Part shown: positions 17,759 through 26,858 of the stretch, one piece after another | Layout of the letters: each line of letters starts with the position of its first letter | Numbering within the stretch: position 1 is the first letter of the stretch | Assembly (NCBI RefSeq): GCF_041395345.1 | Contig: NZ_JAWLAR010000010.1 | Span: 118,481 to 182,480, forward strand | DNA: 64,000 bases | Source: Dokdonella sp041395345 | Lineage (GTDB): Bacteria > Pseudomonadota > Gammaproteobacteria > Xanthomonadales > Rhodanobacteraceae | Reading direction: 5' to 3' | Position numbers and translations under genes: made by a program | The notes under the pieces: generated by a model | The model's database searches: none | Told to the model about the DNA's origin: nothing | What the model saw: the letters and a program-made list of their open reading frames with translations, nothing else

Positions 17759-18016
17759 TCAGCCCGGCTCGGGTGCCGCCTTCTCGAGAAGATAAGGAAC
17801 CACCTCTCCCTTGATCTTGAGCGTTATCGGCTGCCCGCGCCGATCCAGCGACTTGCCGGCAGCTACACGAATCCAGCCTTCGCTCACGCAGTACTCCTCG
17901 ACCGTCGTCCGTTCTTCGCCGTTGAACCGGATGCCCACACCTCGGGCCAGCAAGTCGGCGTCGTGGTAGGGGCTCTTCGGATCTACCGAGAGGCGATCTG
18001 GCAACGCATCAGTCAT
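17759..18016 (-). CDS. DUF3297 family protein
   Basis: Small 85-residue protein. Start is ATG 18016 with GGAG 7 bases upstream; the frame is open to 18169 but the extra part is unlike the family. The sequence LPDRLSVDPKSPYHDADLLARGVGIRFNGEERTTVEEYCVSEGWIRVAAGKSLDRRGQPITLKIKGEVVPYL covers the whole of DUF3297, which is common in Proteobacteria including Xanthomonadales. No function is known. It is the same strand as, and 94 bp upstream of, the GAF-GGDEF gene; co-transcription is possible but unsupported by other evidence. Confidence 0.9.
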   Translation of the reverse strand: MTDALPDRLSVDPKSPYHDADLLARGVGIRFNGEERTTVEEYCVSEGWIRVAAGKSLDRRGQPITLKIKGEVVPYLLEKAAPEPG

Positions 18017-18737
18017 GCTGGGGCTCCGTTTGCAGTCATTTCTTGCAAGAATAGCGGAACCAATGCTACGCGATTTGCCCCCGCGCGTGGATGAACGAGT
18101 GAACGACTGCGCATGAAGTGGAGGTCGTTGCGAAGCAGGCCAATGCGTCCCTGCCCCGCCCAGAGACATCCTGTGTCGCGCACGGGAAGTCCTGCAGCCG
18201 CCGTGGGAAGCGGATCGCCTGCCGGCCCGAAAGCGCGTGCAACCCGCCAGGACTTATCCGCTTCTGCGCGTCGTTCGCTTCCGGATCGGGTCCGCAGCAG
18301 ACTTCGGTGGCGTCGAAGCCGGATTCCAAAGGTGTGACCCCGTTGGCAACTCCGAAGCCGGGCTTGCTTCGACTTGAGTCAAGGCAGGATCGAATTGCAC
18401 GCAATCGAGTTTGAGGTCTCTATCCTTGAGTCCTGCCTCAGGTTCTCACGCGAAGCTGCTGATCGACAAGGAATACCGGTCAGGGTCTTGCCGGTTTCAC
18501 GCGATCGACAGTCGGCGGCAGTGCGAATGCCGCACTGCGGCATGACTTTCCGACGAATCCGTGAAGCACTAAAAACGCAATTCCTTGATACTTGTAACAA
18601 CTCGACAATCTATGCATGATCCGCCGGCGGTTTGATTCGAAGTCAGTCGCAGGGCGGTGCATCCGCCCATCTCGGGACGCGTGAGGGAACCGGTCAGCGA
18701 CGGTCGTCGCCACCTGGCACGCATTTCGGATTGTTGA
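18017..18737. other. 720-bp gene-free stretch with several hairpins
   Basis: No convincing gene. Open frames here have no family features. Several self-complementary pieces occur: GAAGCGGAT near 18207 pairs with ATCCGCTTC near 18258; AGGCAGGA near 18384 pairs with TCCTGCCT near 18430; and a perfect 8-bp stem with 5-base loop lies at 18518-18538 (GCAGTGCG/CGCACTGC). The piece AAGGTGTGACCCCGTTGG near 18331 recalls GGGGTCA-type REP/RAYT sequences, weakly. It could hold the promoter of the following gene, degenerate repeats or an unrecognised RNA. Confidence 0.4.
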
Positions 18738-19622
18738 ATGTCTGGGGAGACAGTTTTGCGAATTCGGAACTTTGGCAGGATCACTGCCATCATGGTCTTG
18801 TGCATGCCCGTGCTGGCAATTGCACAGTCGACGACATCAAGCGCGAACACAAGAACCACGACCGAAACAACGTCCGAGGCGCAGATAACGCGCATCGATA
18901 CGTCGGTCGTCCTGGTCGCCGGCGTGCCGGTGGTGGTAGACAATCCCTACGGTGATGTTCGCCTTCGCTTCGGTGGCTACGAGCACGGGATCGATGCCCA
19001 TGCCGTCGTCCAGCAGCCGCCTGGCGCATCCGTCATTGCAATGCAGCCGGCCATGGTCGACGGTCAGTACCGGATCGCTCCACGACTGCCCGAAGGCAGC
19101 CGGCTTGCCGATGGCCAGCGTCTTGATCTCGTCATCTTTGTCGCCGAGGGACACCCGGTCATTGCGCGCACCGAGCAAGGCCTGATCGAAAGCCGAGGCA
19201 TTCGCGCCGACATCAGCCTGAACAGCATTTCCGGAGACATGGCGATTCGCGGCACCCAGGGAAGCATCCAGGCCCGAACCGGATCCGGCTCGATCGAAGC
19301 ATCGCTGGGCCCTGCCCCTGCCGGCTCGACGCAGACCCTGGCCACCGGCACCGGGACCATCATCCTCGCTGTCGACGACACGCTCGATGCCCATCTGGAA
19401 ATGTCGACATCGGCGGCCTTTGCAACCGAATTTTCGTTGCAGGTCGAGCGGATTCCTGGGCAGGAACCGAACAAGAAGGCCATAGCCGTGATTGGCGAGG
19501 ATCAAGCCACCATCATTGTGGAAAGCCGGCGTGGCGAGATTCGCCTGTTGCGCTGGAGCGAGTTCACGTCGACAGACGGGAAACCCGTCGACGACAGAAA
19601 AGTGGAAAGTGACAGTGACTGA
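18738..19622 (+). CDS. Exported hypothetical protein (DUF4097-like beta-helix region)
   Basis: Secreted protein of about 290 residues. ATG 18738 gives a 294-residue product, but a TTG at 18756 has GGGGAG six bases before it and leads straight into the signal peptide RIRNFGRITAIMVLCMPVLAIAQS, so that start is a strong alternative. The mature region has VPVVVDNPYGDVRLRFGGYEHGIDAHAVVQQ and later GIRADISLNSISGDMAIRGTQGSIQARTGSGSIEASL, a pattern of short Gly/Ser repeats typical of the DUF4097 adhesin-like beta-helix. That similarity is by eye. The large PKD/PPC secreted protein begins 82 bp downstream, so both may be one transcriptional unit. Confidence 0.72.
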   Translation: MSGETVLRIRNFGRITAIMVLCMPVLAIAQSTTSSANTRTTTETTSEAQITRIDTSVVLVAGVPVVVDNPYGDVRLRFGGYEHGIDAHAVVQQPPGASVIAMQPAMVDGQYRIAPRLPEGSRLADGQRLDLVIFVAEGHPVIARTEQGLIESRGIRADISLNSISGDMAIRGTQGSIQARTGSGSIEASLGPAPAGSTQTLATGTGTIILAVDDTLDAHLEMSTSAAFATEFSLQVERIPGQEPNKKAIAVIGEDQATIIVESRRGEIRLLRWSEFTSTDGKPVDDRKVESDSD

Positions 19623-19704
19623 AAACGGCCGTTCCGGTTTGCCGCCCCTGGAAGGCAGCGCGGAACGCATGAGTTCCAGATGATTCCCGAATGAGGAAAA
19701 CTAG

Positions 19705-22700
19705 ATGAACCTGCGAAAAACCTGCGTGGTCAGCATCGCGCTCGTGGCGTTGCTGACACTCCACGGCATCGCCATTGGTGCCCCGGGCTCCGAATCGCCC
19801 GGCGGTGTCCAGATTGGCGAACCCGTTTCAGCAATCGGTCTCGATGTCGATCTTCGCGATGTACCGGTTGCAGCCGCCTGGCGGCCGGGCATGCCGATCA
19901 AGGAAGCACACAAGCGCCAGTTCTTTCCACCGGATCAGCTCAACACATCGGCACCGAAGTGGATCCTGACCGAACCGGACAACCTGCCTGAACTGCAGAA
20001 AATGTGGGACGAGAACGCACCGCTGCGCTCGCTTGATTCGCAGCCGCAGACCCGGGTCAGCATCAACAATGGCTCGACCGGAGTTTCGCCCGGCGACCCG
20101 GTTGTCGATGTCAGCGCCGATCACATCGTCTATGGCGTGAATGGCAGCAGCGGTACCACGTTCACGATCTACAACAAGTCCGGAACCAAGCTTTCCGGAC
20201 CGACCACGTTTTCGTCGCTGGCGCCCAGCGGCGATGGTTGCCGCACTTCGGTCAGCGATCCGATTGTCCTGTTTGACCGTCTCGCCAACCGCTGGTTCCT
20301 GCTTGAAATGGGCGGCACCTCGTCGGCACCAAAGATGTGCATCTACGTCTCCAAGACATCGAACCCGGTTTCCGGCGGCTGGTGGTTCTACGGTTTCTCG
20401 ACGCCCGCACTCAACGATTACCCGCATTGCGGCGTCTGGGGCGACGCCTATGTGTGCACCGACAATGAGGGCGGCAGCTCGGTCACGGCCTACGCCTATG
20501 ACCGCGCCAACATGCTCAACGGTGCAACCGCACGCCCGCAACAGCGCTTCGCCAGCGTACCCAAGCTTGGTGGCTACGGATTCCAGGCTTTGACGCCGGT
20601 TACCTTCATGGGCACCGCCGCCAGCGCACCGCCGGCTTCGACCCGACAGATCCTTGCACGCCACAACGATGACGAAGCCCATGCAGGCGGATCCGCCGAC
20701 GCGACTCGCGACTTCATCGACCTGTACTCGATCAACATCAACTGGAACTCGCCGGGCAGCAGCAGCATCAGTACCTTGCCGCGCATCGCGATCACCGAGT
20801 TCAACAGCTGGTTCCGCAACTACTCGTCGTTTGCAACCGTGCCGCAGCCTGGCTCCAGTTCCCTGCTCGATCCGATCCGCGAAGTGATCCTGAATTCGCT
20901 GGTCTATCGCAACATGGGTACCCACGAGTCGATCGTCGGCCAGTTCGCTACCAATGTGAACCCTGCGCGTACCGGCACGACCGTCAACGCCGGTATCCGC
21001 TGGTTCGAGCTGCGCAAGGTCGGTTCTGGCAACTGGACACTGCATCAGGAAGGCACCTACGCCCCGGGCGACAGCAACACCCATCATCTGGTCGGCACCA
21101 TTGCCACCGACAACAAGGGCAATATCGGTCTGGGCTACAACACGACCAAGACGTCCTCGCCGACCACCTATGCCAGTCTCGGATACACCGGGCGCAAGGC
21201 CAGCGATGCCGGGGGCGTGATGACCCAGGGCGCCAACCTGGTTGCTGCCGGCTCGGCGGCGGAAACTTCCGGTCGCTGGGGCGACTACTTCCAGATGGCT
21301 GTCGATCCTTCTGACGACTGCACGTTCTGGATGGTCGGCATGTACCGCCCGTCGGGCAGCTGGAACACCCGTATCCAGGATTTCAAGTTCGACGATTGCG
21401 GTGCGGCTCCGACTACATATTCGATCTCGGGAAGTGTCACGACCGGAACCGGCGTGGGCATTTCCGGGGTGAGTATCAGTACGGGCTCTGTCAGCACGAC
21501 GACCAATTCGAGCGGTGCATACACCCTCGGCAATCTCGCCAATGGCAGTTACACATTGACCCCGAGCAAGAGCGGATACAGTTTTGCGCCCGCCAGCCGC
21601 AGCGTGAGCGTCAGCAATGCCAACGTCTCAGGCCAGAACTTCAGCGGAACCGCGAGCAACACCCCGCCGGTGGCAAATTTCACTTTCACCACCAGTAATC
21701 TGGTTGCGAACTTCACCGACACATCGAGCGACAGTGACGGCACGATCGCCTCGCGTTCCTGGAACTTCGGCAATGGCAACACCTCGACGGCGACCAATCC
21801 CAGTCAGACGTATGCAGCCGCCGGCACCTACAACGTCAGCCTGACCGTCACCGACAATGGCGGAGCCACAAACACCGTGACCAAGGCCGTCACCGTTTCG
21901 GCTCCTCCGGTCAGCAACGTGCTTCAGAATGGCGTGACCGTGAGCGGACTGAGTGCCGCCACCGGCAATGACATCAACTACACGATGGTTGTCCCGGCTG
22001 GCGCCAGCAACCTCAACTTCGTCATGAGCGGTGGCAGCGGCGATGCCGATCTGTACGTGCGCTTCGGCAGTGCACCGACGGATTCGACCTACGATTGCCG
22101 ACCCTATGTCGGTGGCAATTCCGAGTCCTGCCCGTTTGCCAGCCCGCAGGCCGGCACCTGGTACGTGCGTGTGAAGGCCTACACCAGCTTCTCCGGTGTA
22201 TCGCTGACCGGCAGCTACACCGTCGTCACCAACAATCCGCCGGTAGCCAGTTTCAGCTTCACGACGAGCAACCTGGTCGCCAGCTTCAGCGACAGCTCGA
22301 CCGACAGCGATGGCACCATCGCCTCGCGTTCGTGGAACTTCGGTGATGGCCAGACTTCGACTGCCACCAATCCGTCGCACACCTATGCAGCTGCCGGAAC
22401 CTACAGCGTCAGCCTCTCGGTAACCGACAACAGCGGCGCAAGCAACTCGACGACCAAGTCGGTCACGGTCACCAGCGGAACGGGAGGAACGGTTCTGCAG
22501 AATGGAGTCGCCGTGACCGGGCTGGCCGCAACGACGGGCAACACGCTGACCTACACGATGGTGGTACCCGCAGGCGCGACCGGCCTCGGCTTCGTCACCT
22601 CCGGTGGCAGTGGCGATGGCGATCTCTACGTCAAGTTCGGCTCCGCACCGACGACGTCGAGCTACGACTGCCGCTCATGGGCCAGCGGCAACAACGAGAC

Positions 22701-23127
22701 CTGCAACATCAGCAGTGCTCAGGCAGGCACCTACTACGTGATGATCAATGCCTACTCCACCTTCAGCGGCATGAGCCTGACCGGCAGTTACACGCCGGCA
22801 TCCGGCGGCGGAAACGTGCTGCAGAATGGCGTTCCGGTCAGCGGACTGGCGGCAACCAAGAACAACTGGACGTCGGTCTACACCCTGGTCGTACCGGCAG
22901 GAGCCAGCAATCTGTCAATCGCCATTGCCGGCGGAAGCGGAGATGCCGATCTCTATGTCCGACTCGGCTCGGCGCCAACCACGACAAGCTACACCTGCCG
23001 CCCGTATTTGAGCGGCAACAATGAAACCTGCACGTTTGCCGCTCCAGCAGCCGGTACGTACTACGTTTCCATTCGTGCCTACGCGACCTTCTCCGGAGTC
23101 ACGCTGACACCGGCGTTTACCCCTTAG
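19705..23127 (+). CDS. Large secreted protein with carboxypeptidase-regulatory-like, PKD and PPC domains
   Basis: A 1140-residue exported protein; ATG 19705 with GAGG 8 bases upstream and signal peptide MNLRKTCVVSIALVALLTLHGIAIGA. Residues about 50-570 form a large domain I do not recognise (DYPHCGVWGDAYVCTDNE, HNDDEAHAGG, SGRWGDYFQMAVDPSDDCTFWMVG). Then a carboxypeptidase-regulatory-like Ig fold (about 573-650), PKD (652-735), PPC (735-845), PKD (846-930), PPC (930-1035) and a final PPC (1037-1140). PKD repeats share SxxSDSDGTIASRSWNFGxG; PPC repeats share GGSGDxDLYVxxGSAP. PKD and PPC modules often flank secreted proteases, but no protease motif is visible. A strong terminator follows, so transcription stops here. 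Confidence 0.9.
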   Translation: MNLRKTCVVSIALVALLTLHGIAIGAPGSESPGGVQIGEPVSAIGLDVDLRDVPVAAAWRPGMPIKEAHKRQFFPPDQLNTSAPKWILTEPDNLPELQKMWDENAPLRSLDSQPQTRVSINNGSTGVSPGDPVVDVSADHIVYGVNGSSGTTFTIYNKSGTKLSGPTTFSSLAPSGDGCRTSVSDPIVLFDRLANRWFLLEMGGTSSAPKMCIYVSKTSNPVSGGWWFYGFSTPALNDYPHCGVWGDAYVCTDNEGGSSVTAYAYDRANMLNGATARPQQRFASVPKLGGYGFQALTPVTFMGTAASAPPASTRQILARHNDDEAHAGGSADATRDFIDLYSININWNSPGSSSISTLPRIAITEFNSWFRNYSSFATVPQPGSSSLLDPIREVILNSLVYRNMGTHESIVGQFATNVNPARTGTTVNAGIRWFELRKVGSGNWTLHQEGTYAPGDSNTHHLVGTIATDNKGNIGLGYNTTKTSSPTTYASLGYTGRKASDAGGVMTQGANLVAAGSAAETSGRWGDYFQMAVDPSDDCTFWMVGMYRPSGSWNTRIQDFKFDDCGAAPTTYSISGSVTTGTGVGISGVSISTGSVSTTTNSSGAYTLGNLANGSYTLTPSKSGYSFAPASRSVSVSNANVSGQNFSGTASNTPPVANFTFTTSNLVANFTDTSSDSDGTIASRSWNFGNGNTSTATNPSQTYAAAGTYNVSLTVTDNGGATNTVTKAVTVSAPPVSNVLQNGVTVSGLSAATGNDINYTMVVPAGASNLNFVMSGGSGDADLYVRFGSAPTDSTYDCRPYVGGNSESCPFASPQAGTWYVRVKAYTSFSGVSLTGSYTVVTNNPPVASFSFTTSNLVASFSDSSTDSDGTIASRSWNFGDGQTSTATNPSHTYAAAGTYSVSLSVTDNSGASNSTTKSVTVTSGTGGTVLQNGVAVTGLAATTGNTLTYTMVVPAGATGLGFVTSGGSGDGDLYVKFGSAPTTSSYDCRSWASGNNETCNISSAQAGTYYVMINAYSTFSGMSLTGSYTPASGGGNVLQNGVPVSGLAATKNNWTSVYTLVVPAGASNLSIAIAGGSGDADLYVRLGSAPTTTSYTCRPYLSGNNETCTFAAPAAGTYYVSIRAYATFSGVTLTPAFTP

Positions 23128-23165
23128 TCGGTCATCCAATCCCGGCTTGTGCCGGATTTGAAGCA

Positions 23166-23197
23166 ACGGCGACCGGAGGATTCCGGTCGCCGTTTTT
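23166..23197 (+). terminator. Rho-independent terminator
   Basis: Stem ACGGCGACCGG (23166-23176), loop AGGATT, stem CCGGTCGCCGT (23183-23193) and a run of T. It lies 39 bp after the stop of the large secreted protein and clearly ends that transcript. Confidence 0.93.
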
Positions 23198-23226
23198 CAT
23201 GGGCCGACCATAACGGCGAATCCGGC

Positions 23227-23565
23227 TCAGATATCCGAGCAATCTACGCAACGAGTGAGGGTCGGATCCATGCCGAGCCGACGCGGGTCGAGTTCGTTTG
23301 CGCAGATGTGGCAGTAACCAAATTCGCCCTTTTCCAGCCGAAGCAATGCGCCAGCCAACCGAGTCCGCTGGATCTGCCGCCGACGTCTTGCCTCTCGTGC
23401 CAGTTCACGCGCCTGCATGGCATCCATGCGCGTCAATCTGCCAAAACGCGACTGATCCAGTTCGACCGGCAGATCCGAATCCTCCGAGAGGATTTCGAGT
23501 TGCTTCAGTTCGCCCTGCAGGGCAAGCAGCCGCTCGCGAATCCTGGCCAGGTCCAGGCGGGACAT
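23227..23565 (-). CDS. DksA/TraR family C4 zinc-finger protein
   Basis: A 112-residue protein with an N-terminal helical part (LARIRERLLALQGELKQLEIL, coiled-coil-like) and a C-terminal zinc finger FGYCHICANELDPRRL...TRCVDC giving a C-x2-C / C-x2-C set. The DSDLPVELDQSRFGRLTRMDAMQARELA part matches the DksA-like family. Members bind the RNA polymerase secondary channel, often to modulate (p)ppGpp responses; whether this one does is unknown. Twenty-five bases separate it from the upstream DksA/TraR-like gene on the same strand, so the two form an operon. It converges on the large secreted-protein gene. Confidence 0.9.
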   Translation of the reverse strand: MSRLDLARIRERLLALQGELKQLEILSEDSDLPVELDQSRFGRLTRMDAMQARELAREARRRRQIQRTRLAGALLRLEKGEFGYCHICANELDPRRLGMDPTLTRCVDCSDI

Positions 23566-23590
23566 CAGAAGGCAGCAGGATTCGAAGGGC

Positions 23591-23857
23591 TCAACGAAGT
23601 TGACTGTCCTTGCTGCCGCGTCGATTGAAACCGGCGGCCTTGCGGGCCGCCTGATCGCTGGCTTCCTGGCAGGCCACGCACAGGCGAACCCCGGGGACGG
23701 CCTTGCGCCGGGCCTCCGGTATTCGTGCCCCGCATTCCTCGCAGTGCTTCAGGCCCGGGCCGGCCCGCAGCTGCGTTCGCGCACGCTTGATGCCATCCTT
23801 TATCGTGGCATCGATCTGGTCCTGGACAGCGCCATCGCCTGCCCAACCGGTCGCCAT
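23591..23857 (-). CDS. Small DksA/TraR-type (YbiI-like) zinc-finger protein
   Basis: An 88-residue protein with ATG at 23857 and GAGGAGG upstream. It has MATGWAGDGAVQDQIDATIKDGI at the N-terminus and LKHCEECGARIPEARRKAVPGVRLCVACQEA, a C-x2-C / C-x2-C zinc finger. This arrangement matches YbiI/TraR-like small proteins. First gene of a two-gene unit with the longer DksA-like gene. It follows the cysteine synthase-glutaredoxin gene on the same strand by 64 bp. Confidence 0.9.
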   Translation of the reverse strand: MATGWAGDGAVQDQIDATIKDGIKRARTQLRAGPGLKHCEECGARIPEARRKAVPGVRLCVACQEASDQAARKAAGFNRRGSKDSQLR

Positions 23858-23921
23858 GTTCGCCTCCTCGGTTTGATCCGGTGTATCGGTCTTGGCACCA
23901 AGAATAGCGCGCTCGCCGGAT

Positions 23922-25391
23922 TCATGCCCGCCTGTTCGGCTGGCGCCATCGCGGAAGAATCTCGGACGGATCGATCGCCTTCAGCACCATTCCGCTCAAC
24001 CCCGCCCTGTCGAGCAAGCTGACCAGGCTGCCGTCCTGGTAGGCGGATATCGTCTCGCTGCAGCCACCGACAAACTCGCCACCGACAAAAACCTGGGGAA
24101 TGCTGGGCATCCCTGTTCTCGCTTGCAGCGCTCTGCGCAAGCGCCCGCCGTGGTCTTCTTCCTGCATGGCAGGCGTATCAAGATCAACGCTGCGAAACGG
24201 AATGCCAGCCTGATTCAGAAGCTTGCGCAACGCGCCGCAGTATTCGCACCAGGTCAGCGCGAAAACGGTGACAGGATTGCCGTCGTCCGCGAGCAGGCCT
24301 TCAAGCTCTTGCCTGGCTTCTGCGTCGACAGCCTGCGGCGGCGCAGCAGGCGCGGAAACTGGCGGCGGCTGGTCGAATCTTGCATGCGGTGTCGCCCGCG
24401 AGAGTGCCCACTCGGCGTCATTCATGTCGTCGATGATGCCATCGAACAATGCCGTGCTCAGATAGCGCTCTGCCGAATCCGGCAACATCACCAGCACCGA
24501 ACTGCCGGGCCTGGCGTCGGCGCAGATCCTGAGTGCGCCGGCCAGGGTTGCGCCAGCCGTGATGCCGGCCAGGATGCCTTCCTTGCGCGCGAGTTCGTGC
24601 GCCGCCTGCAGCGCGTCCTCGCCGGCCACCGGAACAATGCGATCGACCGAACCCTCCGCCACCGCATCGGCCGTCAGTGATGGAATGAAGTCCGGAGACC
24701 AGCCCTGCATCAGGTGCGGGCGGAAATCGGGATGACTGGATCCATCCTTTGGTTGTGCGCGCCCGCTGGCCAGTACCGGGGAATTGTCAGGCTCGCAGAC
24801 GATGATGCGCGTCGACGGGCTGTCCTTGCGCATACGCATTGAAACGCCACGCAGGGTTCCACCCGTTCCGGCACCGGTTACAAAGTAGTCAAGGGGTTTT
24901 TCCTTGAACGCCTCGAGTATCTCTTGCGCTGTGGTGCGCTCGTGCGCCCTCGCATTGGCCTGGTTGTCAAACTGGCTGACAAGATAGCCATCCAGATGCT
25001 CGGCCAGCTCGCGCGCCTTGACCAGCATGCCGCTGCCCTTGTAGACGGCGGGGGTCAGAACGATGCGCGCACCGAGCAGGCGCATCAGTCGACGCCGCTC
25101 CAGACTGAAGTTCTCCGACATCACGACCACCAGCGGGTATCCCCTGGCAGCGCAGACCATGGCCAGCGAAATTCCGGTATTGCCGCTGGTCGCTTCCACC
25201 ACGGTCTGGCCAGGGCGCAATGCACCGCTGCGCTCGGCTTCGTCGATCGCTTCACGGGCGAGCCGATCCTTGACCGAACCCCCCGGATTGCGCGACTCGA
25301 GCTTGACGAAGAGGTTGATGCCTTCAGGCGCCATCCGCCCGAGACGGATGATCGGCGTATTACCGATCGTATCGACTACGGATTCAAACAT
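23922..25391 (-). CDS. cysM: Cysteine synthase (CysM type) fused to a C-terminal glutaredoxin
   Basis: A 489-residue bifunctional protein. ATG 25391 with AGGAG six bases upstream; a longer frame to 25604 is not family-like. Residues 1-300 are an O-acetylserine sulfhydrylase: TIGNTPIIRLGRM, Lys41 in GGSVKDRLA binds PLP, EATSGNTGISLAMVCAARGYP, and VTGAGTGGTLRGVS. After a Pro/Ala linker (about 330-365) comes a glutaredoxin: VTVFALTWCEYCGALRKLL (CEYC), GMPSIPQVFVGGEFVGGCSE. CysM-type enzymes can use thiosulfate and yield S-sulfocysteine, whose reduction needs glutaredoxin and glutathione, so the fusion makes chemical sense; this link is inference. It lies 86 bp downstream of the diiron protein. 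Confidence 0.93.
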   Translation of the reverse strand: MFESVVDTIGNTPIIRLGRMAPEGINLFVKLESRNPGGSVKDRLAREAIDEAERSGALRPGQTVVEATSGNTGISLAMVCAARGYPLVVVMSENFSLERRRLMRLLGARIVLTPAVYKGSGMLVKARELAEHLDGYLVSQFDNQANARAHERTTAQEILEAFKEKPLDYFVTGAGTGGTLRGVSMRMRKDSPSTRIIVCEPDNSPVLASGRAQPKDGSSHPDFRPHLMQGWSPDFIPSLTADAVAEGSVDRIVPVAGEDALQAAHELARKEGILAGITAGATLAGALRICADARPGSSVLVMLPDSAERYLSTALFDGIIDDMNDAEWALSRATPHARFDQPPPVSAPAAPPQAVDAEARQELEGLLADDGNPVTVFALTWCEYCGALRKLLNQAGIPFRSVDLDTPAMQEEDHGGRLRRALQARTGMPSIPQVFVGGEFVGGCSETISAYQDGSLVSLLDRAGLSGMVLKAIDPSEILPRWRQPNRRA

Positions 25392-25477
25392 GATCCACTC
25401 CTGTTGCCGGCGTCGCCGCAGGCATTGCGGCAAGCGGCGATGCGTGACGATGCAAGCGATTCTTGGCGAGACCTCGA

Positions 25478-26422
25478 TCAGTGAACTGACGAGAACAGCG
25501 GAGCCAATGCCTGTCCGATGCGATCCTTTTGTTCGGACGAGGTCAATTCCGCCAGCAGCGACTGGAAGCGCGGCTCCTGCACGCCGGAAAGGATGTATTG
25601 CCAACGATACGCTGCCAGCGTGGCGGCTTCTATCTTCTGCTGATCCTCAACACCGATCGAACGCGGAATGATCGCGCAGAAATAGTCGGCATCCGCAAAC
25701 GCCTGTGCCTGCAGGATGCCATCGATGGCACCGACGAGGGCAATCAGGTCGTCGACCGCGCTGTCGCGTTGATCATCCGAAATCGCTGCGTCCTCGCGTC
25801 GCCATTCCAGCTCATCGAGAATGGCGTGCTGCGACTCCTCGCGCCAGTGATACAGGAAGATGTCCTTGAACAAGGGGGATATTCCTGCATCCGGATCAAT
25901 ACTCTGCCGATAGTGGGCCTGGGTGAACAACTCGATATGGCAGGTCAATGCCAATACCGCCCAGGTCGATTTGCCGAGCACCACCGACGCCACGGCCTGC
26001 GCATCTGCGGTGTGCTCATAGCCCGGTGGCATGTCCGCGGCGATCATGTCCTCGATGCGACCGAACAGCACCATGTGCTTGACCTCTTCCTCGCTGAATC
26101 GAATCAGCGCTTCATGGGCAACGGCATCTCCCTGCTCATGCTGGCGCGAGCGCTCGAGGACCATGGTATTGATGAAGCGCTCCACGAGCCCGAAAAGGTA
26201 GGCGTAGGTTCGGCCCTGGATCTGGCTCATGAGCTTCTTTTCCTCGTCACTGAGCAGATCAAGGCGATTCAGCCGAGTCAGTCCTTCGGGCAGGAACTTT
26301 TGCCGGAAGTCGAACCGACGGCCCCGGATGACATCCCTGTCGATATCCCAGCAGATGCGTTTCGATACCTCGATGCACCTTGCGTAACGATTGTCCCTGG
26401 CGGGTATTGCGACAGCATTCAT
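25478..26422 (-). CDS. Diiron ferritin-like protein (AurF/oxygenase-like)
   Basis: A 314-residue helical protein from ATG 26422 (GAGGAG seven bases upstream). Repeated metal-ligand-type helices are visible: RFSEEEVKHMVLFGRIED (E..EExxH), LTCHIELFTQAHYRQS (HxE) and HWREESQHAILDELEW (E-E-x-x-H), as expected for a four-helix bundle binding two iron ions, in the manner of AurF-type N-oxygenases or other ferritin-like oxygenases. No signal peptide. Substrate unknown. The next gene is the cysteine synthase-glutaredoxin, which might supply reductant; that is speculative. Its upstream region (26483-26858) holds three or four GACC-type repeats spaced 11 bp. Confidence 0.8.
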   Translation of the reverse strand: MNAVAIPARDNRYARCIEVSKRICWDIDRDVIRGRRFDFRQKFLPEGLTRLNRLDLLSDEEKKLMSQIQGRTYAYLFGLVERFINTMVLERSRQHEQGDAVAHEALIRFSEEEVKHMVLFGRIEDMIAADMPPGYEHTADAQAVASVVLGKSTWAVLALTCHIELFTQAHYRQSIDPDAGISPLFKDIFLYHWREESQHAILDELEWRREDAAISDDQRDSAVDDLIALVGAIDGILQAQAFADADYFCAIIPRSIGVEDQQKIEAATLAAYRWQYILSGVQEPRFQSLLAELTSSEQKDRIGQALAPLFSSVH

Positions 26423-26482
26423 CGCGAGTCTCCTCTTGTTGAATTTTCTTGAAGCAGCAGGATGAGCCAGCCACGCGAACAC

Positions 26483-26858
26483 GTGGCCGATACGGGGTCA
26501 TTGGCTGCGGGGAAATGGCCGGCGCCCAATGCGTCGCTGGAAAAGCGCAACGCGAATTCAGACTGCGGGCGCGGATCGGCCCCGGCGCTCAGAAGGTGCC
26601 AAACGCGCGGGCTCTCGGAGCTTGAGCCGCGCCGGTGGCTGTTCAACGGGTCGGATGCCGCGTGGAATTCACGGAGCGGACCGGAGTGCAGGTAGGACAT
26701 GGGAACCTTCGGAATAGCGCGGATCATTCCGCGGTCCGAAGTTTTGCGACGCTGCGAGGTTCAGGTCATGATCAATGCCCGACCGATCCTTGACCAATCA
26801 CTGACCAAGTCTGATCCTGCCGTTTTCGTCAATGCAATCAGTATGTTGTATTGCGGCC
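26483..26858. promoter_or_regulatory. Intergenic region with 11-bp spaced GACC repeats
   Basis: No gene. Between the stop of the CadC-like regulator and the diiron gene start. GACCGATC at 26781, GACCAATC at 26792, GACCAAGT at 26803 and GATCC at 26813 form a direct repeat of one DNA turn. Such phased half-sites are used by OmpR/CadC-type winged-helix regulators. They lie about 360 bp upstream of the diiron gene, so a regulatory role is uncertain. Confidence 0.3.
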
